A DNA stretch of 64,000 bases from Auriscalpium vulgare (GCA_019915015.1 JAHBBC010000013.1:1426001-1490000), one strand, 5' to 3'; shown: positions 44,793-61,700, counted from the stretch's first letter. Made by a program: numbers and translations. Notes: a model not told the origin generated them from the letters alone.

Positions 44793-46293
44793 TTCGTTGC
44801 GCAGCGCCGGTAGAGTATCTTGAGAGTCTCTGTCGACATGTGACAGTCGTGAGGAACAGGCGGTAAGCCAGAACTCAGTTGGGCCGGTTGAATCGCTAGC
44901 GAGGAACGTGCGACAGACTCAGGTCAGACGCTGGTTTACTCGGAAAATGGGTCGCGCACCTTTCGCCTGAACTTTGACCCGCCATGTTCTTCGTCACAGT
45001 AGGCGGCGGATGACTGTCTGGTAGGCGGTGGATGACTGTCTTCCACACAAAGTCAGACACAGAGGCTGGACGGCTGAGGATCCTGAGTTATAGGATTAGG
45101 ATCATTCTCCCGATGACAAGACCGATGATATACAGTTATCTTGTGGCCTGTTAACGTCGGCGAAAGATCAGATTTAGAGGATCGAGCGATCGAGGTTGCG
45201 GGCAAGTCGGTTCCCCGACTTCATACTACGAAGTGTGGAGAGCTGAACATGTACCGTCCCCTCGACTCAGATTCGCGCCGTGGGATATTAGTTTTGGTGG
45301 CTGAGCTGATTAGGTGGACTCCTGCCCCTTCGGACAACTCGTCTCTTGCAATGATCTCTGTAGCGCACCGGACGTCGTTAGACTACCTCTGTCAACATCT
45401 TGCTCGCCATCGCTTAAGTACCTTCCTTTGGTCACCACGTTACTTCTTGCATGAGTCTTGCATCGCACAGTTGCCTGTTTAGAAGTCTGTATCGCGCACG
45501 GTATTGTTTTGTTTTGTTTTGTTTACAGCTTGTCTACAAACCACTTCATCTCAACCTCAGCCATAGCGAAGTCGGGGACCGGCGCCCGCGGCGCCGCTAC
45601 GAGATATAGCACAAGCGCTTGGGGCCGGCCGGGCCGGCGCCTGCAACTCTTGTAGATGAACCTCGACCACGACTCTCCGTCCGCACTCTCCTTCCAGTTC
45701 CACCACAGCTGCTGCACTGCGCCCCCAGAACACGGTGGATCCAGGAGCATAGCAGTGGTCCGTGGAGAACCGATGCATCCTCGCGAGCCTTCTGTTGAGC
45801 ACAACGACGTCCGACTCAGCCAAGTCGACTCCTCCTGGGTCGACAAGATCGACTCACGCGGTCGTTGTTGGGCAAGAACTGGGAGGTCGAGCTGCAGTGG
45901 TGGAGTCCATGGTGCGTCTGCTCCTCGTTTTGTGTGATTTCTTCCTGGCATGAAACACTCGTGAAGCAAGCATCGTCTCGGGCCCCGTATGCTCAGTCGC
46001 CCGAACAGCAACTAGAATTCTACAATCTTGAACTATTCAGTCGATGAAGCACTGCGTCCGGATCTACTGCATCAGCACGGCCACGCCGCGCCCTTAGGTG
46101 AGCCCACTGCCTCTGTCGCGAGCAACCCGCAGAGTCCTTATCCTTGCCCCTGCGCTACATCATCATTCTGCGGCACAAACCCTTTGACTCTGCTTCCGCG
46201 CCGCTGTCCAGCCGGTCCCGACGCCGCCCATGTCGCAAACCCTTTATATCCCGCCCTTCGACTCTGACGCCCCTCGCGCTACCACCCACAACC
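44793..46293. other. Intergenic stretch with duplicated family G 5' flank
   Basis: No gene supported. A 22-bp near-direct repeat (gtaggcggcggatgactgtct) occurs twice at about 44999-45042. A (GTTTT)n microsatellite lies at about 45504-45526. From about 45660 to 46290 the sequence matches the upstream flanks of copies G2 and G4. Confidence 0.5.
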
Positions 46294-47562
46294 ATGAAGA
46301 ACACATCCGCCCAGCCGCCCGCCCTCAGCCAGGAGACCGCCGACGCGCACCGCCGCATCTCAGAGGCGCACCGGGGCCTCGCAGAGCAGTACAGGCTCCT
46401 AGCTGAGGCGCCAGCGCCAGCGACCGCGACCGCGACCGGCGCGCCGGCGAGTGCGACTGCAACTGCGAGTACGACTGCACCAGCGACTGGACCAGCGCCT
46501 GCAAGTACGCCCGCGTTTGCGGGTCAGTATGCGACTGCACCAGGATACACGAGTCCGTTTTGGGCTGGGCCCCCTGCCCTCGTCCAGTGTGAGTGCAGAT
46601 GTGAGTCTATCGATCAGCGAAGATTGTTGACGACGTTCAGGGAGGCGATAACAAGAAGAGTCTGAACACCGCCGCGAGCGCTCTCAAGGCCGATGGTGCG
46701 AGTCCGTTTGGGGCGGGGGGCTCAGCAGCGGTGCGTGGATTGTTCGGCGAGCCCAGGAACCCTCCCGCATTTGGCCAGGCCGGCAAGGCCAACTTCCCCG
46801 CCTTTGCGACCAATACTTCCTCTAATCTCGGAGGCGGATGCTTCGGCCAGATGGCCAATTCCTCATACCACGCCGGCGAGGGTGGTGACCAGGTCAGGAG
46901 CCATTCGTCTGGGTTGTTCGGTCAGGCCGGAAACTCGGCCAATCGCTCGTCTGGAGCGTTTGGCGAGACCTTTGGCATCAATTCCTTGGCCTGCCTCAAT
47001 TCCCATGGCGTCTCTCCATCTGTTAATAGAGAGGTATGTCTCCGATGAGCGCAGTGATGCGAAAATCGCTATTGCTGACGGTGCGTGTGCAGAAATTCGG
47101 AGGCGCGAACGCGAGCGCCGCTGGGGGCGACTACACGAAGGCTCTGAACGACGCCATGAGCGCTCTCAAGGACGACATCAACAAAGACGTTAGAGAAGAG
47201 GTCGCGTACTTCCCCACCATACAATATGGCGAGCTAACGCGAATCACAGGTCCGGCGCTTAAGAGATTGGATTCAGTGGAAGTACGTTCCTCTTCAATTT
47301 CACCTCTTACCTATACCTAACGCAATGTATCTGTAGCAATGAAGCTCAGCGCGTCCGCGGAAAGAATCCTCTCCAGCTCGTCCCGCCCTCGCCGTACTCG
47401 ACGTACTCCGGCGCGTGGCCGCCCAACGGCGCTCCTGTGGTCTTCAGCGACTTGATGGATATGTCCGGGCAGCTGTTGGATGATATGCTAAAGGCCTACG
47501 AATTATCTGACGAAGGTAATTTGGAAGACAAACAGTTACGGCTTGAAGAATTCGTGGGTTGA
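46294..47562 (+). pseudogene. Family G protein with GLFG-like repeats (copy G3), one junction out of phase
   Basis: Exon 1 starts MKNTSAQPPALSQETADAHR and is rich in Ala/Thr/Pro. The next exon encodes GLFGEPRNPPAFGQAGKANF and later GLFGQAGNSANRSSGAFGE, the clearest FG/GLFG-type repeats of the family. Then come KALNDAMSALKDDINKD, RRLRDWIQW and a last exon with PYSTYSGAWPPNGAP and AYELSDEGNLEDK to a TGA at 47562. The three 3' introns are canonical and in phase. The exon 1 to exon 2 junction (donor GTGAGT near 46580-46600, acceptor GTTCAG at about 46639) is off by one base in my reading, so the copy may be broken or a splice site mis-chosen. Confidence 0.5.
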
Positions 47563-47848
47563 GGTACGACCAATATTGCTGTCACCTCTGGGACAAGGAT
47601 GTACATGATACGAACGAGGCAGTGCAATCGAAATTTCGTGTTCTCGGTCAACTAGTCATTGAAGTCACAGCGCGGCCGCATCGTGGAGCCTGGCACTGCC
47701 CGCGCGCGCTGCGGCATCGACAATCTATTGATTGTGTCTACGTGCATGATCGTGCAACCAGTCAATCACTTCGGCGGCGTGAGTATCGCACCTGATGCTC
47801 AGCGCGATCGCAAACGGCCACCGGCACTAATCGACTGCTGCACGGACG

Positions 47849-48666
47849 CTACGACTCCTTTGCTCGGACCGTCTCTTCAATGCGCCCACGCGCGACACGC
47901 ACGCCAACCTCCAACACAGGAAGCGCGTCGCGCACCGCACCGCTCCCGCTCCCGGGCATGGGCATGGCGACGAGCACGGCAACTTGGACGGGTACAGGCG
48001 GCGGCACCGGTGCATCCTCTCCCGGTGCTTCTGGCCGAGGCACAGGCACAGTGGGCGCTGGCGGAGGAGGACTGGCGCGTCGGAACAGGGCGAATGGGCG
48101 TCGCGGGACGCTGGGCGGAGGCGCGTGCGCGCCGGCCACATCCTGAACAACGAGCGCAGCAACGGGCTGCGAGACGAGAAGCCCGTCAGCGACGTCCACT
48201 GAACCTCAGAGGCAGGCGGCTGCGCACGCACCTGAAGACCCGCCCAGCCCTTTTCCAGCTCGGAGTCGCGTCCGGGTTTGTCCGCCAGGTCCAGAAAGGC
48301 GTCCCACATCTTGGGGCGGTCGGTCGGGCGGCGCACCTCCGGCGGCGGCGGGCCGTAGGTGCCGGCGGCAATGGCGGCGAGGATGGATGCACAGGTCAGT
48401 GTTCTCGCAGTTCGTTCATTTTGGTTTGGCAGCATCGACGCACCCAGAAAGATGTACACTGCGCATTTTTATTATGTGAGGAGCTGCATACAAGATGGCT
48501 GCTACGCACGGTATAAGGATGGCGGGCCAGTGGCACGGCCGGCGTTGGCATTGCCAGTCGCAGTTGGGATCGGGGCGTCGGGTGTCGCTGATAACAATGG
48601 CGGCACGGTGAACGTGGATGTGGATGTGGATGCGGTGCTCGTTAGGGACGTGGCAGTGGAGGACAT
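47849..48666 (-). pseudogene. Family F copy lacking its membrane segment (F2)
   Basis: First exon 48510..48666 (MSSTATSLTSTASTSTSTF) and last exon 47849..48166 (PVAALVVQDV to VQVAVLVAMP and PVLEVGVRVARGRIEE) are intact, with a canonical 65-nt intron at 48167..48231. A deletion of about 90 bp near 48390 has removed the acceptor of intron 1, the membrane helix and the RRRQR motif, so RPKMWDAFLDLADK cannot be joined to exon 1. Probably non-functional. The shared core with F3 (42.04-42.54 kb) is almost identical, indicating recent exchange. Confidence 0.6.
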
Positions 48667-49648
48667 GAGGGAGGCGGCAGGTGGGAGGTAGGAGGCACAT
48701 GCGGGCAGAGAATCGGGACTGCCGGCCTCGTCGGTCTTGGTGTGTCCTTACATGCAGTCATCGGTGACTTCAAAAGCACTTCATAAATCCACCAAAAAGA
48801 CGCTTCCGGTGGCGAGAAGTAAGGAGGTGTCCGTGAGAAATAATGACGACTAACCGAACGCTGGTCAACACATCCTTGCCACTTCATTTTCCGACCCTCG
48901 CCGCCCGCGCACACATGCTTCGTCCACATCGCACCCCATCTCATGCAGCTCCCCCAGCGCATGCCCCACGCCCGCGCGATCCGCGAGAGACAGCGTGAGT
49001 ATGTCTGCTAGCGCGCGCGATATTCCGTCACGGAGGATGCCCACGTCGGCGTCTGTCGGCGTCCAATGTGGCGGCGCGCTAGCAGCTGAGGTGCCCTTGA
49101 CGGCAGCGCGGTCTCAGCTCGACTCTGCATCCTCTAGGGTGCCCGACTCGATCTTGACCCACGAAATGAGGGCGTCGATGCATGCAGTCAAGACGGGGTA
49201 GAACGTAGCGAGCTCGAGTTAGCGGTCGGTCGCGGATTCCGGGTCCGGGCCGGTCTCGTCGATATCACTGTCGGTGTATGTGTCGGCGTTGTGCTCGTGA
49301 GTAGCGAGGTTTTCGAGTGCATCTGAGCCGCGCATGACGATGAGCATGGGTGTCGGAAGCAGACGGCGCCTGGAACCAGCGGTCATTCCTGGAATGCCCG
49401 TTGTTTGCCTTGAGCTATACCCTGGGCATCGCCGCCGGAGCATCTGCTGCATCTCACTGGCATGCAGCGTACCATTAATTTGCCTCGCGCAAATGGAGTG
49501 AAAAATCTGATATTTGTTAGTTCAGTACAGCAGCCGTAACACGGCGCCGAGGCGCAATTCACCCGTCAAAGCACCCTCGCAAAATGAAACGTAACAACAG
49601 CAGACAGTCAAAACAGCGTACATACCTGACGCCATGTCAGCCACAGCG
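48667..49648. other. Intergenic stretch, no supported gene
   Basis: Lies between the 5' end of F2 and the 3' end of F1. Short frames only. Confidence 0.45.
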
Positions 49649-50513
49649 CTACACCGCCTTCTCCGGCACGGTCTCCTCAATGCGCCCGCGAACGACACCC
49701 ACACCGATCTCCAAGACGGGGAGCTCGCCGTGTGCCGCACTGCTCCCGCTTCCAGGCATCGCAACGAGGACTGCGACTTGTACGGGCACCGGCAGCTGCG
49801 GCTGCTGATCCTCTCCAGAAGCTTGCGCGGGCGGTAGAGTTGGGGTGGGAGCCATTCGTGCACGGTGGGATAATAAGAAGGGGCGTCGCAAGAAGCCCGG
49901 GGCCTGTAGGCCGGGCTCTTGTTGCAAGGCAGCAGGCTTGCTGCCTGCACTCTGGATGGCGAGCGCAGACACGGGCTGCGAGCGAGCGCATGTCAGCGCC
50001 GTTGAACTTGAAGCGACAGAAATACAACGCACCTTGAGATCCGCCCATCCCCATCCCTTCTCCGCATCGCCCCCCTGCTCCTGGCTGAGATAGACCTCCC
50101 ACATCTTGGGGCGGTCGGCCGGACGCGCGGCCGGCAGGGGCGGGACGTAGGTGCCGTTGGCGATGGCTTCGAGAATCAAGGCGCGCTGGCGCCGGCGTAG
50201 GACCGTCGAGCGGCCGACGATGATTCCGGATATCGCGAGAAGAAGGACGAGCGTAGCTGGGTACACAAGTCAGTTCTCGCTGTTTTTGCTAGTTGGCATG
50301 TAGCATCGACACACCTACGAATGTGTACACTGCATAAATCAACTGTATGAGCAATCGTATGGGCAACCAGTGTGACTGCTACGCACGGTATAAGGATGAC
50401 GATTGACGCCCGGCAGTGTCAGTTGCGGTCGGCATTGGGGCGTCGGGTGTCGTCGAAGACAATGGCGGCGGCGTGGACGAGGACGTCGGGGTCGTGAAGG
50501 ACGTGGCGGACAT
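49649..50513 (-). CDS. Family F single-pass membrane protein, 225 aa (copy F1, reference copy)
   Basis: Predicted complement(join(49649..49975,50033..50256,50387..50513)), three exons in consistent phase with GTGCGT donors. Exon 1: Ser/Thr/Pro-rich head (MSATSFTTPTSSSTPPP). Exon 2: membrane helix (TLVLLLAISGIIVG), basic RRRQRA, then LEAIANGTYVPP, RPKMWEVYL and GWADLK. Exon 3: Pro-rich linker, then PVQVAVLVAMPGSGSS and ELPVLEIGVGVVRGRIEE. A type I or III membrane topology with a cytoplasmic C-terminus is inferred from the basic residues after the helix. No enzymatic motif is visible. I know the RPKMWEVYL/VAVLVAMP combination only as an uncharacterised basidiomycete family. Confidence 0.7.
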
Positions 50514-51315
50514 GATGGTGGGGAGAAGGAGGAGGGTAGGTCGTCAATGCGCATGAGAGTCAGCGGAGGACCGTGGCGGAGCTGGGAACTCGATCCATGC
50601 TGGCTCGGGCTCGTCGGCCGGCGCGGCCTCTGCGCCCGCCATCGCCTTGCAGAGCCACATCGACGAGAGACCACGACCGGTTTTCGTTAGCGAAGATCTA
50701 TGGCCATGGGAGGAGCCCTCTTGTAAAGTTGCTACGCCAAGAACCTGAGCTCCGACTCTGCGCTGCCCGCCTATCCATCCTGTTAGCTCGAATTATGCGC
50801 CCGCCTACGTGACCTTTCCATCCACGCGGGGCCCTGTATCTAGGGTCTGGCGCATTCTGCTCACCGCCACACCGTCGACGACCTGGCTTCGACAGTTTCG
50901 ACCATATCTTACGCGAGCAGCCCGGGAACCCGATGCGCAGCAGCTGGGCCACATACCTTGGCGGCGAGTCTGCGGCATAAGAAGTCAGCGATTTCGTTGC
51001 AATCCCTCTCCCTTCCAAGTGTCTGGCATGCGTAATGTGTCCGCTCTATTCCTCGGCAACCGTCTCGGATTCTCCCTCTCCTCGCTTGCTCCATGCTGCT
51101 TTGTCGTAGTTGGCAGATGTATCTCTACTTTAAACTTCTACTACCTTCGAACGCCCTTTCGGTCCTCCGGTCCCTTGAATCGACGTTCACGCTTCTTGGC
51201 GCTTAGTTGACGACCAGGATCAGTACGTCAAGTACTTCGTAGACCGCATACAGAGTCTTATAAGCTCACGATTCCCAACGTTCTTCGTGACCCTCTTTCT
51301 CCCGCCCCCACCAGG
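50514..51315. other. Divergent intergenic region between F1 and the monooxygenase
   Basis: No coding feature is supported. It should hold the promoters of F1 (-) and the FMO gene (+). Confidence 0.5.
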
Positions 51316-53561
51316 ATGCTCGTGCCCGACGCAGAATCCGACACCAAATCGGCCCCCCGAGACCCGCGCCAGCAGTCCGTTGGCATCATCGGCGCAGGGT
51401 GCGCGGGCCTGATCACTGCCCACGTCCTACTGCAAGACGGCTTTACGGATGTGCAGGTGCTCACGCGCGATATGGCCGTTGGCGGCGTGTGGATGGACGC
51501 GCGCGTCTACCCTGGATTGCAGGTGAACAGGTGTGTATTTCGCTCCCGGGACCATCTTACTCTTGAATCACCAACGTCCTTCCAGTCTCCACGGCGAGTT
51601 CAGCTTCTCCGCGATGCCGATGACGGAGGCCTCGAAGGGCGCGCGCCTCACGGGCGCAGACTTGACGCACTATATGAAAAATTTCGCCGGGCGCTTTCTC
51701 GAAGGGAGGATCCGTTTCGACACTGAGGTGGTGCGAATCAGGCGGGATCAGGGGGCAGGATGGCTGGTCGACGTGCGCAATGGCGCTGCAGGCACAACAG
51801 AGATACTGCAGTATCAGCGTATCGTGTTGTGCACGGGTGTACGTCCCTCCGCTCGTCGTCCTCCAGCAGACACTCTAACCAAGGCAATGTGCTGGCAGGG
51901 ATGTAGCAATCCGCGGATTCCGGGCAGTTTGTCACAGGCCGCGGCGGATGCTGCCGACTTCACTGGCCCTGTGATCCACACGCAGGAATTTCCAGCTCGT
52001 ATCGATGAGCTTCTTGCGACAGTGAAGGCTGTCGAACATGACTCCCCGGATGTAGGCAACGCGGACACGGTCGTGGTAGTTGGCGGCGGGAAGTCGGCGC
52101 AGGAGTGAGTCTGCGAAGTAGAAATAGTCGCACCGCGAGGATCGTTCTGATCTACATGCTCGTCGTCAAGTGTCTCTGCATACCTTGCGAACGAAGGACG
52201 CAAAGTGTCGATGGTATTTTCGAGTACAGACCCCGTCTTGGCCAGCACGAAGCCGATTCCTGGTTGTATAAGGAAGAGCCGGTGAGTCGTCCTCGCATGG
52301 TCCAGATGGTCTGTCTGATTTGCTTACAGGCTCTTCTCCACGATGTCGCCGCACATCGAACTGCACACATGGCTGGAGTACGTTTCGTCACGCACATTAG
52401 GCGCAGTCTTTGTTGATGTCTGGCGTCCAGGAAGTTCCTGCACAGGACGTGGGTGGGTGGCAAGATTGTCAACGCTTTCTGGAAGTATTGCGAGCGGAAA
52501 TCGGTACGACATCTGCTTTCATCCTCTGCCAACAATCTAAAGACGCTGTCGCGGCCACAGTACTCCGCCCTTGACATCCCGCCCGACTCCCCCCTTCGCC
52601 ATACGCGCTCGCAGTTCTACGGTGTCACGAACGACGAGGGTGTGCTCAGCTCAACGCACTTCCATGGGCTCGTCAGAGACGGCAAGATCGAGCTCGTCGC
52701 GCCCGCGCGTGTCGACGGCTTCGCGAGCGACGGGCGCTCGGTAATCCTCGACGACGGGCGCGTGGTGCAGGCGCGTGCGGTCGTACTCGCGACGGGCTAC
52801 AAGTCCTCATGGACAGCGATTTTCGACGGTGAGTTACACTGCGGAGCTATCATCGTACCTACTCAGCCCGCGGTGCAGAGCAGACACGGGCAGAACTCGG
52901 GCTCGACCGACAGCCGCCCCCACCGCGCGCGACGCGCTACCACTGGAATTATTCGACTCTCGCGCAGCGGCCGGCGTCACGCGCCGACACTGACCTGGAC
53001 GGCCCTGTGATGGTGCGCGGCCTCGTCCCGGCGGAGCGCATCCTCGCCCGCGACTTCGCCGTCAACGGCGCCGTGGTGCGTGCGACCCTATACCTCTCCT
53101 GCACCGTGGACGGCTCTGAGTCCACCGCAGATCACGAACAACAACGGCATGACGTGCGAGGTGTCCGCGCACTGGATCTCGGCGTACTTTCTCGGTGACC
53201 CGCTGCGCCTGCCCACGACGGTGGACAAGGCGCGCGAGCACGGCGAGCGGCACGCCGCATGGATGCGCCAGCGCTATCCTGACATGCTGCATTACCTGAA
53301 CGAGAGTTACTCCACCGCAGCAGCGGTCTGGGAGTACGTCCGCTTTTCGTGGTCTTATTGGAATGCCATGTGCTGATGGTCATGGTTGCCAGCTGGCCGC
53401 AGTGGATCGACGGCCTCCTTGAGGATATGGGCCTGCCGACGCGAAGGAGTGGGGGAAACTTTCTGACATGGCCGTTCAAGGTCGTGCGCGTGCAGGAAAT
53501 CGCGACTTTGAAGGAGGAGCGCGATGCGAGGCGTGCCCAGCAGCTCGAGCTTGTACATTAG
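51316..53561 (+). CDS. Flavin-dependent monooxygenase (FMO-like), 599 aa
   Basis: Predicted join(51316..51530,51586..51838,51899..52104,52171..52281,52330..52377,52431..52828,52879..53075,53131..53333,53393..53561); every phase fits and the sum is 1,800 nt. It should use FAD and NADPH to oxygenate a small molecule at N, S or a carbonyl carbon; the substrate is unknown. Visible motifs: FAD Rossmann GIIGAGCAGLITA near residue 23; the FMO fingerprint FTGPVIHTQEF; the NADPH site VVVVGGGKSAQD; and the ATGYKSSW motif. The F at the end of the fingerprint favours FMO over Baeyer-Villiger type. In exon 6 a 57-nt in-frame segment (about 52504-52560) could be a further intron. It converges on SMC5. Confidence 0.88.
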
Positions 53562-53961
53562 CTCGTCCTTCTTGATTGTCTGAGAACCCATTTTGTTTGT
53601 AATGAACCATCGTTGTCCTGCTCCTCCAGTCGGGGGCTTCGCAAGATCTTGGCCAGCGGGAGGACGATCTATTTTGGCGCGAACGTAGCCTTGAACCCAA
53701 TCCCGCAAGGCTCGAGTATTCAAGCGGGAGTTGTTCAAAAGTGATTGGTCAGGCTTGCGTGTTGAAGTCAAAGGCAGCTCTAAGTCTACATACACCCGTG
53801 TCGAGGAAGAAGAGCACCAGTAAGTAATAAGAGAGGCGTACAGGGAAAATGTAAGTAGATGCAAATAAGTAGCACACTGTATGGTAGCACACAATACGGA
53901 GAAAGTACGATAGGAACGCACGCATAATCGCGATAATTTACACATAATAGTCCCAGGGCAA
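53562..53961. terminator. Convergent 3' region of the FMO and SMC5 genes
   Basis: About 400 bp between two stop codons on opposite strands. No gene or clear poly(A) signal stands out; it must contain both 3' UTRs. Confidence 0.4.
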
Positions 53962-58843
<4,882 letters not shown>

Positions 58844-59907
58844 GGAGTGGGGGGCGCGCGGGGAGGGGATGGGGGTCGCGGTCTGAGCAAAGTATCGCGT
58901 TGTTTGGTCCGTGTTTGGACGGGAGGGGTGGCGCGGTGTGGCTGCGCCACAGACGCGTCCACCGACCCAACACGTCCGCTGCCACTGTCCTGCATCTTTC
59001 CTGACTCCACGAAACGAGGGCGGTACTTCGTTTTCTATGCGGCCGGGTCGTCTCTTCTCCCTGACACCATCCTTCGGGCGTGGGACCCTGCCTGCCCTAC
59101 CCGCCGCCCTTTGCCCCTGCGCCCACGCCGTCCTGCGCGCCACTCTGCGGCGTGCTTTGTTTGTCCCCCGCCCTGCGCGCAGACATCGACGCGGCCCGCA
59201 ATCGATCGCACCCGCCGCGACCGTCTCTTTCCCCGCCGCCGTCGACGTGGTGGTCGCCCCCAACGCGCCTCTGGTCCTCTCCAGTCGTCGTGGTCGCAGC
59301 CCGCACGCTGCATCGCGGACGTCGCACGGGTACAGGGCTGCGGGCACGCATCAAGCTGGGCAGGCATCGAGCTGGTGAGTTGCTCACCGCACCGTCGCTC
59401 ATCGATCCTCGACCACGCTCACACCGCGCAGACTCCGACCTGCCGCCTTCGCGCATGCTGCATACAACCACCACCACCACCACCATCCTCGCTCCCTACC
59501 GCCACCTTCCTTGTCCGCCCGCCCCGCCTCTGTCTGCGTCGTCTGCTGCATGCGACGCGCGCACGCGACGTTGTCCTTCAACGCTCCGCCGCGCCCGTCG
59601 CATCCCGATGCAGCCGACGCAGGTCGAGCACGCGTCTCGGGCTCATGACCGGCGTTCCGGCCGCCGAGTCGCCGAGGACGACATGCAGTCGGACGGCGCA
59701 CGAGTCCGAGCTCACAACACTAGCCCGCACTTGTTTTTCGCGCAGATTCACGTAGCAATATAGGTATCGAGGGCAGTGCAAAATTTCTTCTATTCATTGT
59801 TGGGGCACAGTTATACTGACATTAAGCTACGCAACAAGACAAGGTACCGACAGAGAAAAAAAAAAGGTACATGACCTCTGTAACAACGCGCGCGGACGAG
59901 GACAGGC
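58844..59907. other. Region upstream of SMC5, no supported gene
   Basis: Long open frames occur on both strands, but they follow GC-rich composition and lack conserved motifs or splice structure. It should include the SMC5 promoter. Confidence 0.45.
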
Positions 59908-60541
59908 CTAGACACAGCCGCCTGGCGCGGATCGGGCCGCGCGCGTGCCGTGTGGGAGGTGCGCCGCGTGTGAAGGCTCGGAGGCGTTCGGTGGTGGGAG
60001 GAGCGGCCCTGACACAGGCGAGCGTCACGTCAGCGGGGTGCGCACGGCGGCAGGAGGGACTATAGACACTTACCCCGGCGCGGCGCAGAACTCTGTGTGC
60101 GATGAGAACACAGCAACGAGACGAACCGCGTCGATAAATTCCTGGCACCAGCGCGTCAGTGGGCGTAATAACAATAAAGGGCAACCTTACTTTGAAGTTA
60201 GCGGGCCATGCGAGCTGCGGATGAACAGCATATCAGTGTAGGTAAAAGAAGCAGTACATACATACGATGCGACGTAAAAAAAAAATGAGCGATAAAATGC
60301 GTCATAAAGCGGCCAAGAAGCCGCGATCGCGAGCGCTGTTAATGCCAGGGATCAGCAACAAATCAGACAAGTCAGAGAAAAACTCACCGGTGTCGTCTTA
60401 TCGGACTGGCGTGCGACATCGGGCTATTCCTAGAGGGATAGAATGCGAGAAATAGTTAGCAAACAATTATTTCGAAGACAGTAAAATCAAACACACGTAC
60501 GTCTGAGCCGTCGAAAGGATATCGACCGAGAGGAACAGCAT
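59908..60541 (-). CDS. Possible small five-exon gene, 91 aa, product unknown
   Basis: complement(join(59908..60008,60074..60141,60191..60214,60388..60429,60501..60541)) uses only GT-AG introns with good donors (GTACGT, GTGAGT, GTAAGG, GTAAGT) and gives an uninterrupted 276-nt frame from ATG to TAG. The product starts MLFLSVDILSTAQTNSP, a weak signal-peptide-like start, and continues Ser/Arg/Pro-rich. The first block stays open upstream (DRVLLSYGA), so the real start may lie in an earlier exon. I do not recognise the protein, and the splice-site agreement is the only support; it could also be UTR exons. Confidence 0.35.
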
Positions 60542-60574
60542 CGCGCCGTAGGACAAGAGCACGCGGTCGCGTCG

Positions 60575-61700
60575 CTGCGGGCAACAGACGCAGTGAGCGA
60601 GCGCACAGTCTAAAAAAGTCAAGCGCACCTACCAAGCGTGTCGCGCGAGGCGGCGTGGCTCCGCGGCCTGTGAAACGGGATCCAGTCAGTCGCATGGACG
60701 GGCATAACAACGGCAAGACAAACGAGCGAGCCGCTGAACATACGGCGAGAGGGTCAGCGGGAGGCGAAGGCGAGCGGGGGAAAAGCAATGAGGTTTCGCG
60801 GCAAACCATCCAGGCTTTTATGCGCTGTGCGCCCGCGGACCTCCTCGCTCGGCGCCGGGAAAAGCGCACCGCGAACCGCGCAGGAAGCGGCCCTTTACGT
60901 CCGCCAACGTGCGCGCACGCAGTCTGGCCCGCGATCGCGCCCTCGTTCGCGCCACGCGCTCTCCATCGACACCGGGGGACAGCCGCATGCGCACCGCACG
61001 CACTCGAACGCCGGTCGACCATGCGGGCGGGGCGGTGCGTACGAAATATCCTGGGAGCGCGAGCATGCGCGTGGGAGCGGCTGGAGGATCGTCGCGGGCG
61101 ATTGCACGGTGCGCAAGGCCGTGGCGGCGGAAAAGGCGAGACGGAGATGAAGGCGATCCGGGCGGCGGGCGCGATGGACAGCTAGGAAGCGGGAATGGAG
61201 AAGTGTCAGTGCCGTGACGACGGGCTGTGTGGAATGGAGAGGCGCACCCGTGGAACGGCGCGTCGCGCTTGGCAGCAAAGCTGCGAGTGGAGGATGTCAG
61301 AGCCGGGCGGGCGGGCGGGGGGCGCGGCCGTCTTGCTCGTCCGCTGGGGTAGTGCGCGCCGCTGGCACTCGCACAAGGCTTCTAAAAGCGTTCTCCTCAA
61401 TGCTGGAGGCCCACAGCGGGGGCACGAGCGAAGCGGACTCCCGACGCGAGAGCTGCTGCGCACGGGATCGGCGGCAGCATAGCGGCATACGGAAATATTA
61501 TTCACGCACCTGCATCGCGCATATTCCCTCTGTTGGACACAGGGAAGCGAAGAGCGTTCCGAAAATTGAAGGCCCGAGGCTCTTCTTGCCTGGAACACGC
61601 GCTGGGAAAGCCGAGAGGGCGGACCCAGCCTCTGACGGATTTGTGCCGGCAGCCAGTAGATAATACATACAGTGCAGGAGGAAAGGACGCGGCGCTGCGC
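60575..61700. other. GC-rich stretch without a resolved gene
   Basis: Possible further 5' exons of the preceding candidate may lie at about 60640-60840 (-) (an intron-like GTATGT to TTTCACAG segment), but the phases do not join. Otherwise nothing is supported. Confidence 0.35.

Noticed and set aside
47659..48516. 285-codon + frame overlapping family F copy F2
   Set aside because: It is the antisense of F2. The - strand carries the conserved motifs and splice sites.
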